A stretch of 64,000 bases of DNA from Enterococcus phoeniculicola ATCC BAA-412 (GTDB lineage Bacteria; Bacillota; Bacilli; Lactobacillales; Enterococcaceae): assembly GCF_000407505.1 (NCBI RefSeq), contig NZ_ASWE01000001.1, positions 369,324-433,323 on the forward strand, read 5' to 3'. The position numbers were made by a program, and so were the translations under genes. The notes under the pieces were generated by a model that searched no databases, had not been told where the DNA came from, and was given only the letters and a program-made list of their open reading frames with translations. Of the stretch, positions 18,544-29,634 are shown piece after piece. The number at the start of each line of letters is the position of its first letter. Position 1 is the stretch's first letter.

Positions 18544-18578
18544 AAAAATGGAAAAACGAGAAGAGAGGAACGAAGAAA

Positions 18579-19526
18579 ATGAAATTATCACTTTGTACAG
18601 ATGTATTAGCAGACTTAAGCTACACAGAAATGTTGGATCATGTAAAAAGTTTAGGAATTGATGCAGTAGAAATGACAGCAGGAGGGTGGGCCACATGTCC
18701 TCATGTAAATGCAGAGGAATTATTAGGTAGTGAAGAAAAAAGAACACAATTTTTAAATGAGCTAAAAACAAGAGGGATGGAAATAGCTGCGCTTAACTGT
18801 TCTGGAAATCCATTAGCCCCTGGAGCGTTAGGCGAGCTTCATACGAAAACAGCAAAACAGACCGTAGAGCTTGCTGGTTTACTAGGCGTCAAAAAAATAG
18901 TAATGATGAGCGGGCTACCAGGTGGCGCTCCAGGAGACACTGTCCCTAATTGGATTACTTCTACCGTTTCATGGCCAGACTATATGCCTGAGGTGATTAA
19001 TTATCAATGGAATGAAGTTGCGATTCCTTGGTGGAAAGAGTTTGTCCTTCATGCTGAAAAACATGGTGTGGACCAAATTGCATTAGAAGAATTTCCAAGT
19101 CAGCTTGTCTATAATCCTGAAACGTTATTGAAATTACGCAATGCGGTAAGTGATAAAATTGGTATGAACCTTGATCCTTCTCATTTGATTGTCATGGGAG
19201 CCGACCCTATTTCAGCAATTCGTCCATTAGCAGAGGCGGGCGCAATCTTCCATGTTCATGGAAAAGATGCACGTATTGAAAAAGGAATGGCTGAGGTAAA
19301 TGGGCTGTTGGAATATAAACCTGTAACTGAAACTAAAGATCGTACATGGAATTATGTAGCGGTAGGTTGTGGCATGGATTTGAAATGGTGGAAAGAATTC
19401 TTCTCTGTTTTAAGTATGATGGGCTATGACGGCCATGTGTCACTTGAAATGGAAGATTTAACGATGAGTGTTGAGGCTGGACTCCGCACTTCGATTGATG
19501 CATTAAATCAAACGCTTAGTTTTTAA
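18579..19526 (+). CDS. sugar phosphate isomerase/epimerase-like TIM barrel
   Basis: 315-aa metal-dependent TIM barrel. Likely ligands are E170/E171 (ALEEFPS), D199 and H202 (NLDPSHL), H225/H227 (FHVHGKDA) and E290 (SLEMED). Conserved loops AALNCSGNPL and MMSGLPGG are typical of a widespread subfamily that accompanies Gfo/Idh/MocA enzymes. It probably performs beta-elimination, hydration or epimerisation on a 3-keto sugar. Ends at a strong two-way terminator. Confidence 0.82.
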   Translation: MKLSLCTDVLADLSYTEMLDHVKSLGIDAVEMTAGGWATCPHVNAEELLGSEEKRTQFLNELKTRGMEIAALNCSGNPLAPGALGELHTKTAKQTVELAGLLGVKKIVMMSGLPGGAPGDTVPNWITSTVSWPDYMPEVINYQWNEVAIPWWKEFVLHAEKHGVDQIALEEFPSQLVYNPETLLKLRNAVSDKIGMNLDPSHLIVMGADPISAIRPLAEAGAIFHVHGKDARIEKGMAEVNGLLEYKPVTETKDRTWNYVAVGCGMDLKWWKEFFSVLSMMGYDGHVSLEMEDLTMSVEAGLRTSIDALNQTLSF

Positions 19527-19528
19527 GC

Positions 19529-19570
19529 AAAAAACAACACGAATGGACCTAACCTCATTCGTGTTGTTTT
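19529..19570. terminator. bidirectional terminator
   Basis: AAAACAACACGAATG (19531-19545) pairs perfectly with CATTCGTGTTGTTTT (19556-19570). It separates the converging TIM-barrel and urdA genes. Confidence 0.9.
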
Positions 19571-19615
19571 CATCTAATCAATTATAAGTGACATAAGAGA
19601 ACACTTATAAAAGTT

Positions 19616-21394
<1,779 letters not shown>

Positions 21395-21408
21395 TTACAT
21401 TTCTCAAT

Positions 21409-21436
21409 TTGTTTTCCCAACAGTTATGAGTATAAT
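21409..21436 (+). promoter_or_regulatory. promoter of the sensor kinase operon
   Basis: TTGTTT at 21409-21414, 16-bp spacer, TATAAT at 21431-21436. Confidence 0.5.
21429..21434 (-). promoter_or_regulatory. -10 box of urdA, no clear -35
   Basis: TATACT on the minus strand overlaps the -10 of the divergent kinase promoter. The absence of a -35 suggests an activator. Confidence 0.4.
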
Positions 21437-21466
21437 GAAAAGTGATCCTTATTTCTTTGGACTAAA

Positions 21467-21492
21467 ACAAACTTTTTTGCATTTAAGCAAAC
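21467..21492. promoter_or_regulatory. direct repeats, possible response-regulator site
   Basis: ACAAAC at 21467 and GCAAAC at 21487 are 20 bp apart (two helical turns), upstream of the urdA -10. This spacing suits an AraC-type response regulator such as the 23109 product. Confidence 0.35.
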
Positions 21493-21525
21493 ATGTGAAG
21501 AAAATAACAAATGAAGGATAGAAAA

Positions 21526-23106
21526 ATGCATTCAATAAAACGACAAATTATCATTCTATTTTTAGTGGTCTCTATAGGGCTGATAGGTGCACTTTCCTAT
21601 ACGTTGCACCAAGAACTGAAAAAAAGTGTAATCCCTTTGAACACGTCTATTACCCAACAGTTTGTGAATAGTAAAACACAAGAAATTGATAGCTGGTTTG
21701 GGAAGAGAATTGCGGAGCTGGCAATGATTTCAGACCGAACAAATGAGGAAGGGCAGACACGGGAACAATTATTTACTGCGATTCATACATTGGAGACACG
21801 GGAGAAAGAGAATTATGTTTCAATTCGTTTAGTTTCTGACAAGGGAATCTCTTTTTCTTCGGATTATCCTGAGTTTTCTATAGAAAATCGAAAATATTAT
21901 TTAGAGTTGAATGGAGACAGTACACGAACATACACAGTTAGTAATCTGATAACATCAAAAGAAGATAAGCAGTCAATTGTGATTATCCTGTATCGTTTAA
22001 CAGAAGTATTGCCAGATGGCACGTCTTACATAGCGGCTGCTATTCCACTCGAAAAGGTGATGAATTTAGCAGAAAATCTTTCTATTTATGATGGACAAGG
22101 GGCTCTTCTTTCAAGCGGAGAAGAGACAATAAAAATTGATACGACAAAGCAGTTATTATTTACCAGCGGCCTATCGCATTTGCCTAACTGGAAAGTGAGT
22201 TACGTCATTGAAAAAGAAAATTTGAGTAAAAGTGCTGCAAAACTTCAGTATGTCTTACTAATGATTAGTCTACTTGTTTTATTTGTGTTGGGTGTTTTGC
22301 TGTTCTTCTTAATGAGAGGAATCATTGGCCCCATTTTATCGTTAAAGAAAACGATGAGAGACGTTCAAGAAGGAAATCGATCTGTGCGTGCAGCGATTGA
22401 AACAAAAAATGAAGTAGGTGAGTTAGCAGCTTTATTTAATCAAACACTTGATAAAGTCTACGAAAATGAAGAAGGGTATCGAAATGCCTCTATGAGATTG
22501 CTTCAAGAGCAGATTCAGCCGCATTTTTTATACAACACATTGGATATGATTCAGTGGCAGATATTAGGAGGAACTTCAGAAGAGGCAGTGAAGACGGTTG
22601 AATATCTTGCATTGTTCTTTCGCAGAGGATTGAATAGAGGGAGTGAAGTTACGACGGTACAACAGGAATTAGAGCATGTCTGCAGCTATCTGCATATTCA
22701 AAAACTCCGCCATAATGAATTGCAAGATACTGTGATTACGTGTCCTTCAGAGCTTTATTCGTTTTCAGTGCTTCATTTTATTTTGCAGCCATTAGTTGAA
22801 AATGCGATTCAGCATGGTATTCGTCAGTCCAATAGGAAAAATTTGCGAATTTCAATTACCGTCTCAAAAACAGAGAATGCTCAGTTGATTTTTTTCGTCA
22901 GAAATAATGGTCAGCTTCCGAACAATGAAGAATTAATGCAAATGAATCAGGATGCCATGGAAAAAACGACTGATAGTTTTGGAATAGCAAATGTTCGTCA
23001 TCGATTAAAGCTTTTTTATAGTGGAAATGCCTCGTTGAGCTACTCTATAGAAAAAGAAGAGCTAGTGGCAAAGATTATTGTACCAATTACAGAACAGGAG
23101 AAATAG
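21526..23106 (+). CDS. YesM-like sensor histidine kinase
   Basis: 526 aa: helix at ~8-27, an extracellular double-Cache-like sensor (~30-235), second helix (~243-268), HAMP, then a LytS/YesM-type kinase core with QIQPHFLYNTLD (His333 phospho-acceptor) and an HATPase domain (VENAIQHGIRQ; FGIANVRHRL). The extracellular sensor should detect a small molecule outside the cell. Start at ATG 21526 with GAAGGA 7 bp upstream. The response regulator gene follows 2 bp after its stop. Divergence from urdA suggests urocanate or a related acid as signal (inference). Confidence 0.88.
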   Translation: MHSIKRQIIILFLVVSIGLIGALSYTLHQELKKSVIPLNTSITQQFVNSKTQEIDSWFGKRIAELAMISDRTNEEGQTREQLFTAIHTLETREKENYVSIRLVSDKGISFSSDYPEFSIENRKYYLELNGDSTRTYTVSNLITSKEDKQSIVIILYRLTEVLPDGTSYIAAAIPLEKVMNLAENLSIYDGQGALLSSGEETIKIDTTKQLLFTSGLSHLPNWKVSYVIEKENLSKSAAKLQYVLLMISLLVLFVLGVLLFFLMRGIIGPILSLKKTMRDVQEGNRSVRAAIETKNEVGELAALFNQTLDKVYENEEGYRNASMRLLQEQIQPHFLYNTLDMIQWQILGGTSEEAVKTVEYLALFFRRGLNRGSEVTTVQQELEHVCSYLHIQKLRHNELQDTVITCPSELYSFSVLHFILQPLVENAIQHGIRQSNRKNLRISITVSKTENAQLIFFVRNNGQLPNNEELMQMNQDAMEKTTDSFGIANVRHRLKLFYSGNASLSYSIEKEELVAKIIVPITEQEK

Positions 23107-23108
23107 CG

Positions 23109-23858
23109 ATGGAATGGAATGTATTAATCATCGATGATGAAAAAATCATTCGAGAGGGAATGGCAAACTATCTTCCTTTATTAGGAGTGAATAAAAAATG
23201 CATCATGCAGGCTGCCAGTGGACAACAAGCGCTAGATGTATTAGAAAAACAATCAATTCAGGTGGCATTTGTTGACATCAACTTGCCAGACATGAATGGA
23301 CTAGATTTGATTCAGCTTATGACACAACGATTTCAGGAGCTTCTAATCGTGGTAATCAGTGGATTTGATGAATTTGAATTTGCACGACGAGCCATTCAGC
23401 TGCAAGTATTTGACTATCTTTTAAAACCTGTACCTAAGACGGATTTAGAGATGCTCATTCAGAAAATTAATCAGCAGATAGAAAGCAATTCGCTAAATGT
23501 CTGTGAAGAAGCAAAGAAATCTTACGATAATTTAGCACAAAAAGGAAAACAGTACATTGAGAGCTGTTACACGGATGCAACTTTATCTCTAAAAAAAGCA
23601 GCAAGCAGTCTATTTGTCAGTGGTTCTTATCTTAGCAAACAGATGAAAGAAGAACTTGGCTATACGTTTTCTGAATATCTGATTGATTATCGGTTGTCAA
23701 AAGCAAAAGAGCTGTTATCTGATCCAGAATTACAATACACAATTGCAGAAATTGCCCGAAAAGTTGGCTACAAGGATCAGCATTATTTTAGCCGATTATT
23801 TAAAAAAGTCTATGCATGCTCTCCGTTGCATTATCAAAAGAAAGAGTTTTTGAAATAA
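23109..23858 (+). CDS. YesN-like response regulator, AraC output
   Basis: 249 aa: receiver domain with D9/D10, phospho-acceptor D56 (VAFVDINLPDMNG) and K106 (LLKPV), a short linker and a C-terminal AraC double helix-turn-helix (KKAASSLFVSGSYLSKQMK; EIARKVGYKDQHYFSRLFKK). Partner of the upstream kinase, probably activating the divergent urdA gene. Start ATG 23109, GAGAAATAGCG before it. Confidence 0.9.
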   Translation: MEWNVLIIDDEKIIREGMANYLPLLGVNKKCIMQAASGQQALDVLEKQSIQVAFVDINLPDMNGLDLIQLMTQRFQELLIVVISGFDEFEFARRAIQLQVFDYLLKPVPKTDLEMLIQKINQQIESNSLNVCEEAKKSYDNLAQKGKQYIESCYTDATLSLKKAASSLFVSGSYLSKQMKEELGYTFSEYLIDYRLSKAKELLSDPELQYTIAEIARKVGYKDQHYFSRLFKKVYACSPLHYQKKEFLK

Positions 23859-23883
23859 AGAATGAAAAAACTATCTATTAAAC

Positions 23884-23964
23884 AAAAAATCGTAAGTTAC
23901 AGGTCATAAGTGATTTCTCTTTGCTTGTTTAGAGAAATGTAGACTTGCAACTTACGATTTTTTT
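23884..23964. terminator. two-tier bidirectional terminator
   Basis: AAAAAATCGTAAGTT pairs with AACTTACGATTTTTT; an inner stem ATTTCTCT/AGAGAAAT lies inside. Serves the response regulator and the converging gntR. Confidence 0.85.
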
Positions 23965-23994
23965 ATTGTTGAAATGCACAAATGGCTGTTTTTC

Positions 23995-24723
23995 TTAGAC
24001 ATCAGAGGAGAAATCCAAGCGATATTTGTATTCACTGCCTGTGTAGTAGCATTCCGTATATTCGTGAAAATTTGTTTTGGGATCACTACACATTCGAACT
24101 CTTTTTAGAACAGGTTTATTTTGAGAAATCCTTAGCATGGTAGCAACTTCTTTGTTAGGCAATATTGCTTCCACAATTTCTTGATCACTGGTGAGATAAA
24201 TTCCTAAAGACAATAAATATTCATAAAAAGAGCCTTTATAGGTTGATTGCTTTAGTGAAAACTTTTCGTCGTATTGAATATAGGTGATGAAGTAGGCGAA
24301 GGCTTTGTTTTTTTCACCACGAAGTCTTTTTAAAATAATAATTTTTTCTCCAATAGGAATCTTTAAAAAATTACTGATTCTTTGATCTGCAAATCCCTCC
24401 AGTATAGTTATTTTCATCGTTTTAATATCAATTCCGACTTCTTTCATTTCTTTTGTAAAACTTTTTACAACTGTAAAATGATCATCAACAGTATGCGTAT
24501 ATTCTTTTATAAAGGTTCCCAATGCTTTTTTTCGAATGATTAAGTTATCTTTAATCAATTCGTCAATGGCTTTTCGAATAGTAATTCGGCTTACGTGATA
24601 TTCATCGCAAAGTTCTATTTCTGTTGGAATTTTCGTGCCTTGTGCCCAAATATTCAGTTGGACTTTTTTACGAAAATCAGCGGCGATTTGCAGATAAAGT
24701 GGCTCTGAATTTGAATTTATCAT
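23995..24723 (-). CDS. GntR/HutC-family regulator
   Basis: 242 aa: N-terminal winged helix of GntR type (PLYLQIAADFRKKV; IPTEIELCDEYHVSRITIRKAI) and a C-terminal UTRA ligand-binding domain. Members bind a sugar phosphate or similar effector and repress adjacent catabolic genes. Divergent from the mannose-6-phosphate isomerase operon, which is its likely target. AGGAGG ribosome site 8 bp before the ATG. Confidence 0.9.
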   Translation of the reverse strand: MINSNSEPLYLQIAADFRKKVQLNIWAQGTKIPTEIELCDEYHVSRITIRKAIDELIKDNLIIRKKALGTFIKEYTHTVDDHFTVVKSFTKEMKEVGIDIKTMKITILEGFADQRISNFLKIPIGEKIIILKRLRGEKNKAFAYFITYIQYDEKFSLKQSTYKGSFYEYLLSLGIYLTSDQEIVEAILPNKEVATMLRISQNKPVLKRVRMCSDPKTNFHEYTECYYTGSEYKYRLDFSSDV

Positions 24724-24789
24724 AGATAGTCCTCCTTTTAAATGTCTATAACATTATCAAAAAAACGTGGTATAACAGCCTTTCAAAAG

Positions 24790-24824
24790 TACACAGGATG
24801 TTATTGTAAACGTATTCCTGTATA
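24790..24824. promoter_or_regulatory. inverted repeat flanking the promoter, possible GntR operator
   Basis: TACACAGGA (24790-24798) and TCCTGTATA (24816-24824) are inverted copies with one mismatch and a 17-bp spacer holding the -35 box and a cre-like site (24805-24818, TGTAAACGTATTCC, two consensus mismatches). Confidence 0.4.
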
Positions 24825-24832
24825 AGTATACT
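24804..24832 (+). promoter_or_regulatory. promoter of the mannoside operon
   Basis: TTGTAA at 24804-24809, 17-bp spacer, TATACT at 24827-24832, with the cre-like site over the -35. Confidence 0.6.
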
Positions 24833-24874
24833 ATGTATGTAGACAGAAAACAAATTAGATATGGAGGTAAGGAA

Positions 24875-26590
24875 ATGTATAATTCAAGACCAAAACAGAC
24901 ATTTTCTTTTGATAATGGAGTATTTAATTCTCCAAAAAAAATTATTGAGCAATTGAATTCTATTGATTTCGATGTTATTTTATTCGAGGTTTATCCGGGG
25001 GTAGATCTGGAGGTACTTTACGAAACAGTTATCAGAAAAATTCATGTGGCACATACAGTAAGCTTTGATGATTGCTATAAAGAACCGTCTGAATTGACGA
25101 GTTTGCTTGCTCCTTATTTAACAGAGGATGACGTGTTTGGAAAATTTAGTTTTCATGAACCAAGTGAGTTGGTAGTTTTAGAAAAAATCGAATCATTAAA
25201 AAAACAAGTAGAGGAAAAAAGAAAATCGGGGAAGGTTCTTCTTTTTGGAACAGGAGTGACTCAATTTTTTGAGAATGCACTGACTATTTATGTAACGATT
25301 ACTCGTAGAGAAGTGGAAGAACGACTGGATAGAGGAATGAAGAATTGGCGTGCAGATAATTCAGCAGAACACATTAACAGAAAAATAAAACGTGCGTACT
25401 ACTTTGATTGGCCATTTGCAGATGGAATAAAGGAAACCTGTTTACCAGCTGCGGATTATATTATCGATATGACGAGTCCTGATGCTCGGATGGTTTCAAA
25501 TCACGTGTATCATGAAATATTAAGTGTGACGGCACAAAGACCTTTCCGGCTAGTCCCTTATTTTGCTTCGGGAGTTTGGGGAGGACACTGGATTCAGGAG
25601 AACTTTGGTATCGGAAAAGAAGAAGTAAATATTGCTTGGGGGTTTGATGGAGTACCTGAGGAGAACAGTCTATTGTTTGAATTGAATCAAACATTATTTG
25701 AATTTCCTGCACAAGATTTAATTTATTTGTATCCAAAAGAAAGTCTAGGAGAAAAAGTTTTAGGACGCTATGGAAAAGAATTCCCAATCAGATTTGACTA
25801 TCTAGATACTATCGGTGGACAAAACCTCAGCTTGCAGGTACATCCAGAGACAGATTATGCCTATAAGAAATTTAATGCGAAATATACACAAGATGAAAGT
25901 TATTACATTATGAAAAGTACCGACGAGGCTGTCGTTTATTTAGGTGTGAAGGATGATGTTGATGCAGCAGAACTCTTTGAAGCATTGAGGAAGGCAAAAG
26001 AAACCAATCAGTTTTCAGATGAAAAATTTATTTCATCAATCAAAGTGAAAGAACACGACCATATCTTAATTCCGGCAGGAACAATTCATAGTAGTGGTAC
26101 AGGATGTTTGGTTTTAGAAATTAGCGCGACACCCAATCGGTTCACTTTTAAACTTTGGGATTGGGATAGAGTAGATCTTGATGGAAAGCCACGACCGATT
26201 CACCTTGAGCATGGAGAAAAAAATATAAATATGGCAATGAATGCATCCTATACCAAACAACATTTATATAATGCCGTTGAAACGGTAAAAAATTCAGATA
26301 GTCATCTGATTGAAAGAACGGGACTGCATATTTCTGAGCCTATTGAAACGATAAGAGATAGTTTTTCTGTGAAAACGACACATTATACAAATCAAAACGT
26401 TCAAATGATTTGTCTAGTTGAAGGAGAAGAAATAATTGTAGAAACATACAGAAATCAACAAAAGGAACGATTAGTTATTCATTATGGAGAAACGTTCATT
26501 ATTCCTGCAAGCGTGCAGATGTACACCATGGAGCCTGCGGGAAACAGTATTGGAAAAACAGTAAAAACGATGAAAGCATTTATCAGGTGA
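24875..26590 (+). CDS. long-form class I mannose-6-phosphate isomerase
   Basis: 571 aa, the two-part long form found in lactic acid bacteria. Residues ~1-215 form an extra N-terminal domain of unclear role, without a P-loop; the rest is the cupin-type isomerase with the zinc motif LQVHPETDYA, the IPAGTIHSSG histidine and LEISATPN. It interconverts mannose-6-phosphate and fructose-6-phosphate. Start at ATG 24875 with GGAGGTAAGGAA upstream; an upstream in-frame ATG at 24833 has no ribosome site. First gene of an operon running to 34953. Confidence 0.85.
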   Translation: MYNSRPKQTFSFDNGVFNSPKKIIEQLNSIDFDVILFEVYPGVDLEVLYETVIRKIHVAHTVSFDDCYKEPSELTSLLAPYLTEDDVFGKFSFHEPSELVVLEKIESLKKQVEEKRKSGKVLLFGTGVTQFFENALTIYVTITRREVEERLDRGMKNWRADNSAEHINRKIKRAYYFDWPFADGIKETCLPAADYIIDMTSPDARMVSNHVYHEILSVTAQRPFRLVPYFASGVWGGHWIQENFGIGKEEVNIAWGFDGVPEENSLLFELNQTLFEFPAQDLIYLYPKESLGEKVLGRYGKEFPIRFDYLDTIGGQNLSLQVHPETDYAYKKFNAKYTQDESYYIMKSTDEAVVYLGVKDDVDAAELFEALRKAKETNQFSDEKFISSIKVKEHDHILIPAGTIHSSGTGCLVLEISATPNRFTFKLWDWDRVDLDGKPRPIHLEHGEKNINMAMNASYTKQHLYNAVETVKNSDSHLIERTGLHISEPIETIRDSFSVKTTHYTNQNVQMICLVEGEEIIVETYRNQQKERLVIHYGETFIIPASVQMYTMEPAGNSIGKTVKTMKAFIR

Positions 26591-26594
26591 GTCC

Positions 26595-27521
26595 ATGGAA
26601 AAAGTACGAATAGCATTTGATGTTGGCGGCACCTTCTCTAAAGGAATGATTTTCTCAGAGAGTGGGAAGGAGCTGCTTAATGGGATTGCTGTCTACGAAT
26701 CTCATTCGGAAGAAGCAGCGCCATTTATCATGAATAATTTTCTTTTTATGATTTCTGATTTGTGTGGTCAGTTATTTAAGGAACCAGTTGTTCTTTTATC
26801 GTTGGGACTTGCATTTCCAGGTCCGTTTGATTATGAAGCCGGAGTGAGCTTGATAAAGAACCTAGAAAAATTTGATTCATTGTACAGGGTCAATATAAAA
26901 AAAGAGTTAATGGAAGTGCTCCAAAAATCTGATTTGACTTTGTCTGAAAACTTTACTATTTACTTTGAAAATGATGCTTCTTGTTTTGCAATGGGCGAAT
27001 ATTGTGAAAATGCCCAAATCAATGGTGGCGGTTATTTTACAATCGGGACGGGATTTGGTTCCACGTTTATTGCCGATCATCATATACTCAAGAATCAGTA
27101 TGGACTTCCTGAGTCAGGGATGATTTATAATGTGCCGTTTGAGGAAAGTGTAATTGATGATTATTTGTCCGCTAGAGGACTGCAGCGTATTGTGCGAGAA
27201 GTATACACCTATCCCATGGATTTAAGCGTTTTGAGTGAACGAGCAAGTGAAGGAGAAGCAAAGGCTTTGCAGGTGTTTGAATTATTTGGTGAAAGAATTG
27301 GGAAAGCTATCGGACCGATTGTAAAGAACCTACCGATTGATGAGCTAGTGTTTGGTGGACAAATCAGCCGGAGTTTTTCTTATTTTGAAAAGGGAATAAT
27401 ACATGAATTTACCAAGCAGGAAATAACTCTTACGATACGCTCAACAAAAGATACTTCGTTGAGTACAATCAAAGGATTATTTTATATAAGTCAAAAGAAA
27501 ATGGAGGAAATAGAAAAATGA
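26595..27521 (+). CDS. ROK-family sugar kinase
   Basis: 308-aa ROK protein with the ATP phosphate motif FDVGGTFSKG at ~8-17, SLGLAFPGPFD, the catalytic Asp in FENDASCFAMGE and GTGFGSTF. The zinc-binding Cys cluster common in ROK glucokinases (CxCGxxGCxE) is not present. It probably phosphorylates mannose or a related hexose released by the GH38-like enzymes. Starts 4 bp after the isomerase and overlaps the lipoprotein gene by 4 bp. Confidence 0.85.
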   Translation: MEKVRIAFDVGGTFSKGMIFSESGKELLNGIAVYESHSEEAAPFIMNNFLFMISDLCGQLFKEPVVLLSLGLAFPGPFDYEAGVSLIKNLEKFDSLYRVNIKKELMEVLQKSDLTLSENFTIYFENDASCFAMGEYCENAQINGGGYFTIGTGFGSTFIADHHILKNQYGLPESGMIYNVPFEESVIDDYLSARGLQRIVREVYTYPMDLSVLSERASEGEAKALQVFELFGERIGKAIGPIVKNLPIDELVFGGQISRSFSYFEKGIIHEFTKQEITLTIRSTKDTSLSTIKGLFYISQKKMEEIEK

Positions 27522-28747
27522 AAAAAGTTCATTTAGTTATTTTGTCGTTAGTCGCCGTTTTTTTAGTTGCAGGTTGTTCATCCAATGAAAAGGCTGGTGG
27601 AAATACAAAGGAAGTCGAAATTCAAAGTGACAAAGCTCTTAAAGTAAACTGGAAAAAAGTTACTCCGATTATAGAAAAAGATACAGGGCTCAATATTAAA
27701 CTGATTGATACAGCGGATATTACAGCCTATACAACAAATATCAAGCAATCTTTATCATCAAATACACCGCCAGACGTATTCACATGGTGGACGGGGACTC
27801 AACTGGCAGATTTAGTAGAAAATGATTTAGTTGCAGACATTACTGATGAATGGCCAGACTTAGTAAAGCTTGGGATTAGTGATGACCTAAAAGAAGCGAT
27901 GACTTTTGATGGGAAAATTTACGGTGCTCCACTAAATGTTATCTACAATGGGGTTATTTATAACAAAGCAATTTATGATGAACTGGGTCTGTCTGAACCT
28001 ACTACACTAGATGAATTTATGGATAATTGTCAAAAGATAAAGGATGCTGGAATAACACCAATTGGTATCGGCGGCACATGGCAATCTTTTGTCTGGCCAA
28101 TGGTTCTAATGGGGAGTTTAGATCCTGAGTTATATGATCAATGGACATCAGGAGAAGTTGGATTTGACGATGCACGTGTCAAAAAAGTTTTCTATTATTG
28201 GGCAGAAATGATTGAAAAAGGATATTTTTCTGAACAACAGCAAGATCAAGGGAAAGATTTAGCTATGAAAGAAGTAGCGATGGCCTTAAATGCAAATAAC
28301 TGGTCACAAGGTCTTGTTGAAGATTATGGCATGACATTAGGAAAAGATGTAGACATCTTTGTTTTACCTGGAGTAAAGAAAGAAGATAAAAAAACAATTT
28401 TCTATGAAATATCTCCATTTGTTATTTCTAAAAAAGGAGATAAGGAACAGGCGCTAAATGTGATTAAGAGTTATTACTCTAAAGATGCTCAAAAAGAATT
28501 CGCAAAAAAAACGGGCGGCTCTGCAATTACTGACATTGAAATAGATAATGTGATTACTAATAAAATGTTAGAGGTTGCTGGGGACTCAGAAAACTACACG
28601 TTGAAGCTTCGTTATTATGAACAATTCACGCCAGAAATTGTAAACCAATCTATTGATGAGTATTGGAAAATTGCTGCAAACCCAACAGAAAAACAAGTTG
28701 ATGATAGTCTGAAAACTATTCAAGAATCATGGGTAAAGGTTAAGTAA
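27518..28747 (+). CDS. ABC sugar-binding lipoprotein
   Basis: 409-aa solute-binding protein (family 1). Signal peptide with lipobox LVAGC (Cys19). Typical segments: TPPDVFTWWTGTQ, GAPLNVIYNGVIYNK and GTWQSFVWPMVL. It captures an oligosaccharide outside the cell and feeds the two permeases that follow. ATGA overlap with the ROK gene; AGGA ribosome site. Confidence 0.92.
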   Translation: MKKVHLVILSLVAVFLVAGCSSNEKAGGNTKEVEIQSDKALKVNWKKVTPIIEKDTGLNIKLIDTADITAYTTNIKQSLSSNTPPDVFTWWTGTQLADLVENDLVADITDEWPDLVKLGISDDLKEAMTFDGKIYGAPLNVIYNGVIYNKAIYDELGLSEPTTLDEFMDNCQKIKDAGITPIGIGGTWQSFVWPMVLMGSLDPELYDQWTSGEVGFDDARVKKVFYYWAEMIEKGYFSEQQQDQGKDLAMKEVAMALNANNWSQGLVEDYGMTLGKDVDIFVLPGVKKEDKKTIFYEISPFVISKKGDKEQALNVIKSYYSKDAQKEFAKKTGGSAITDIEIDNVITNKMLEVAGDSENYTLKLRYYEQFTPEIVNQSIDEYWKIAANPTEKQVDDSLKTIQESWVKVK

Positions 28748-28776
28748 TTCTTTCAACCATTGAGGAGGCGGTTCAT

Positions 28777-29634
28777 ATGGAAAGAATCAAGCCATATCTT
28801 TATATCGCTCCAGCCATTATTTTAGTAAGTGTATTTTTTATAACGTCTGCAGTTTATACAATATACAGTGGCTTTACTGATTGGAATGGTTTGGGTGAAA
28901 AAGTATTTATCGGTTTACAAAATTATCAAGAGTTATTTAAAGATGTAAACTTTCAACGCTCATTAATCAACACACTGATATGGGTCGTATCGGGGTTAAT
29001 TATTCCGGTCTGCATTCCTTTGATTTTGGCAGTCGCGATTTCTCGTACGAGGTTTCATAATCTTTATAAAAATTTGTTTTATTTTCCAAATGCTATTTCT
29101 CCAACCATTGGTTCCTTAATTATCACATCGCTGCTTTCTATATACGGATTACCTAAATTATTCGGGTTAATGGGTATTGAAAGTCTGGACAGATATTGGT
29201 TGGCAATTCCTTATGTGAATACATTTGTTATGATTGGGGCAAGCGTGTGGCAAGGGATTGGTACGAATTTAATCTTATTTATTGTAGGCTTAAATAATAT
29301 CCCGACAGAGCCAATAGAAGCCGCTCAACTTGATGGAGCTTCAAAATTTTCACTGTATACGAAAATTGTTTTTCCCCTTTTAAAACCAACGATTGTAGTT
29401 GTTTTATTGATGTCATTAGTGAATAGCTTTAAAGCATTCGACAGTATATGGTTGATGACAGGTGGCGGACCGTATCGTACATCTGAAACATTGGCATTAA
29501 CGATGTACAAAGAAACATTTATGAATGGAAATTATGGTTATGGAGCAGCAGTGGCGACATTTCTTTCGATTATTGTTCTATTCATCTCTTTCTTCTATTT
29601 AAAATATACTTTTAGTAAGGAGGAGAAATATTGA
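28777..29634 (+). CDS. ABC sugar permease, MalF type
   Basis: 285 aa with six predicted helices and the EAA loop (EAAQLDGASKFSLYTKIVFP) that docks the ATPase. Works with the next permease. AGGAGG ribosome site; 4-bp overlap with the second permease. No ATPase gene is present in the operon, so a shared MsmK-type ATPase is needed. Confidence 0.92.
   Translation: MERIKPYLYIAPAIILVSVFFITSAVYTIYSGFTDWNGLGEKVFIGLQNYQELFKDVNFQRSLINTLIWVVSGLIIPVCIPLILAVAISRTRFHNLYKNLFYFPNAISPTIGSLIITSLLSIYGLPKLFGLMGIESLDRYWLAIPYVNTFVMIGASVWQGIGTNLILFIVGLNNIPTEPIEAAQLDGASKFSLYTKIVFPLLKPTIVVVLLMSLVNSFKAFDSIWLMTGGGPYRTSETLALTMYKETFMNGNYGYGAAVATFLSIIVLFISFFYLKYTFSKEEKY

Noticed and set aside
17365-19526. C-glycoside deglycosidase (DgpABC-like) locus
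   Set aside because: No small beta-subunit (DUF6379-like) gene is present, and the oxidoreductase does not look like DgpA.
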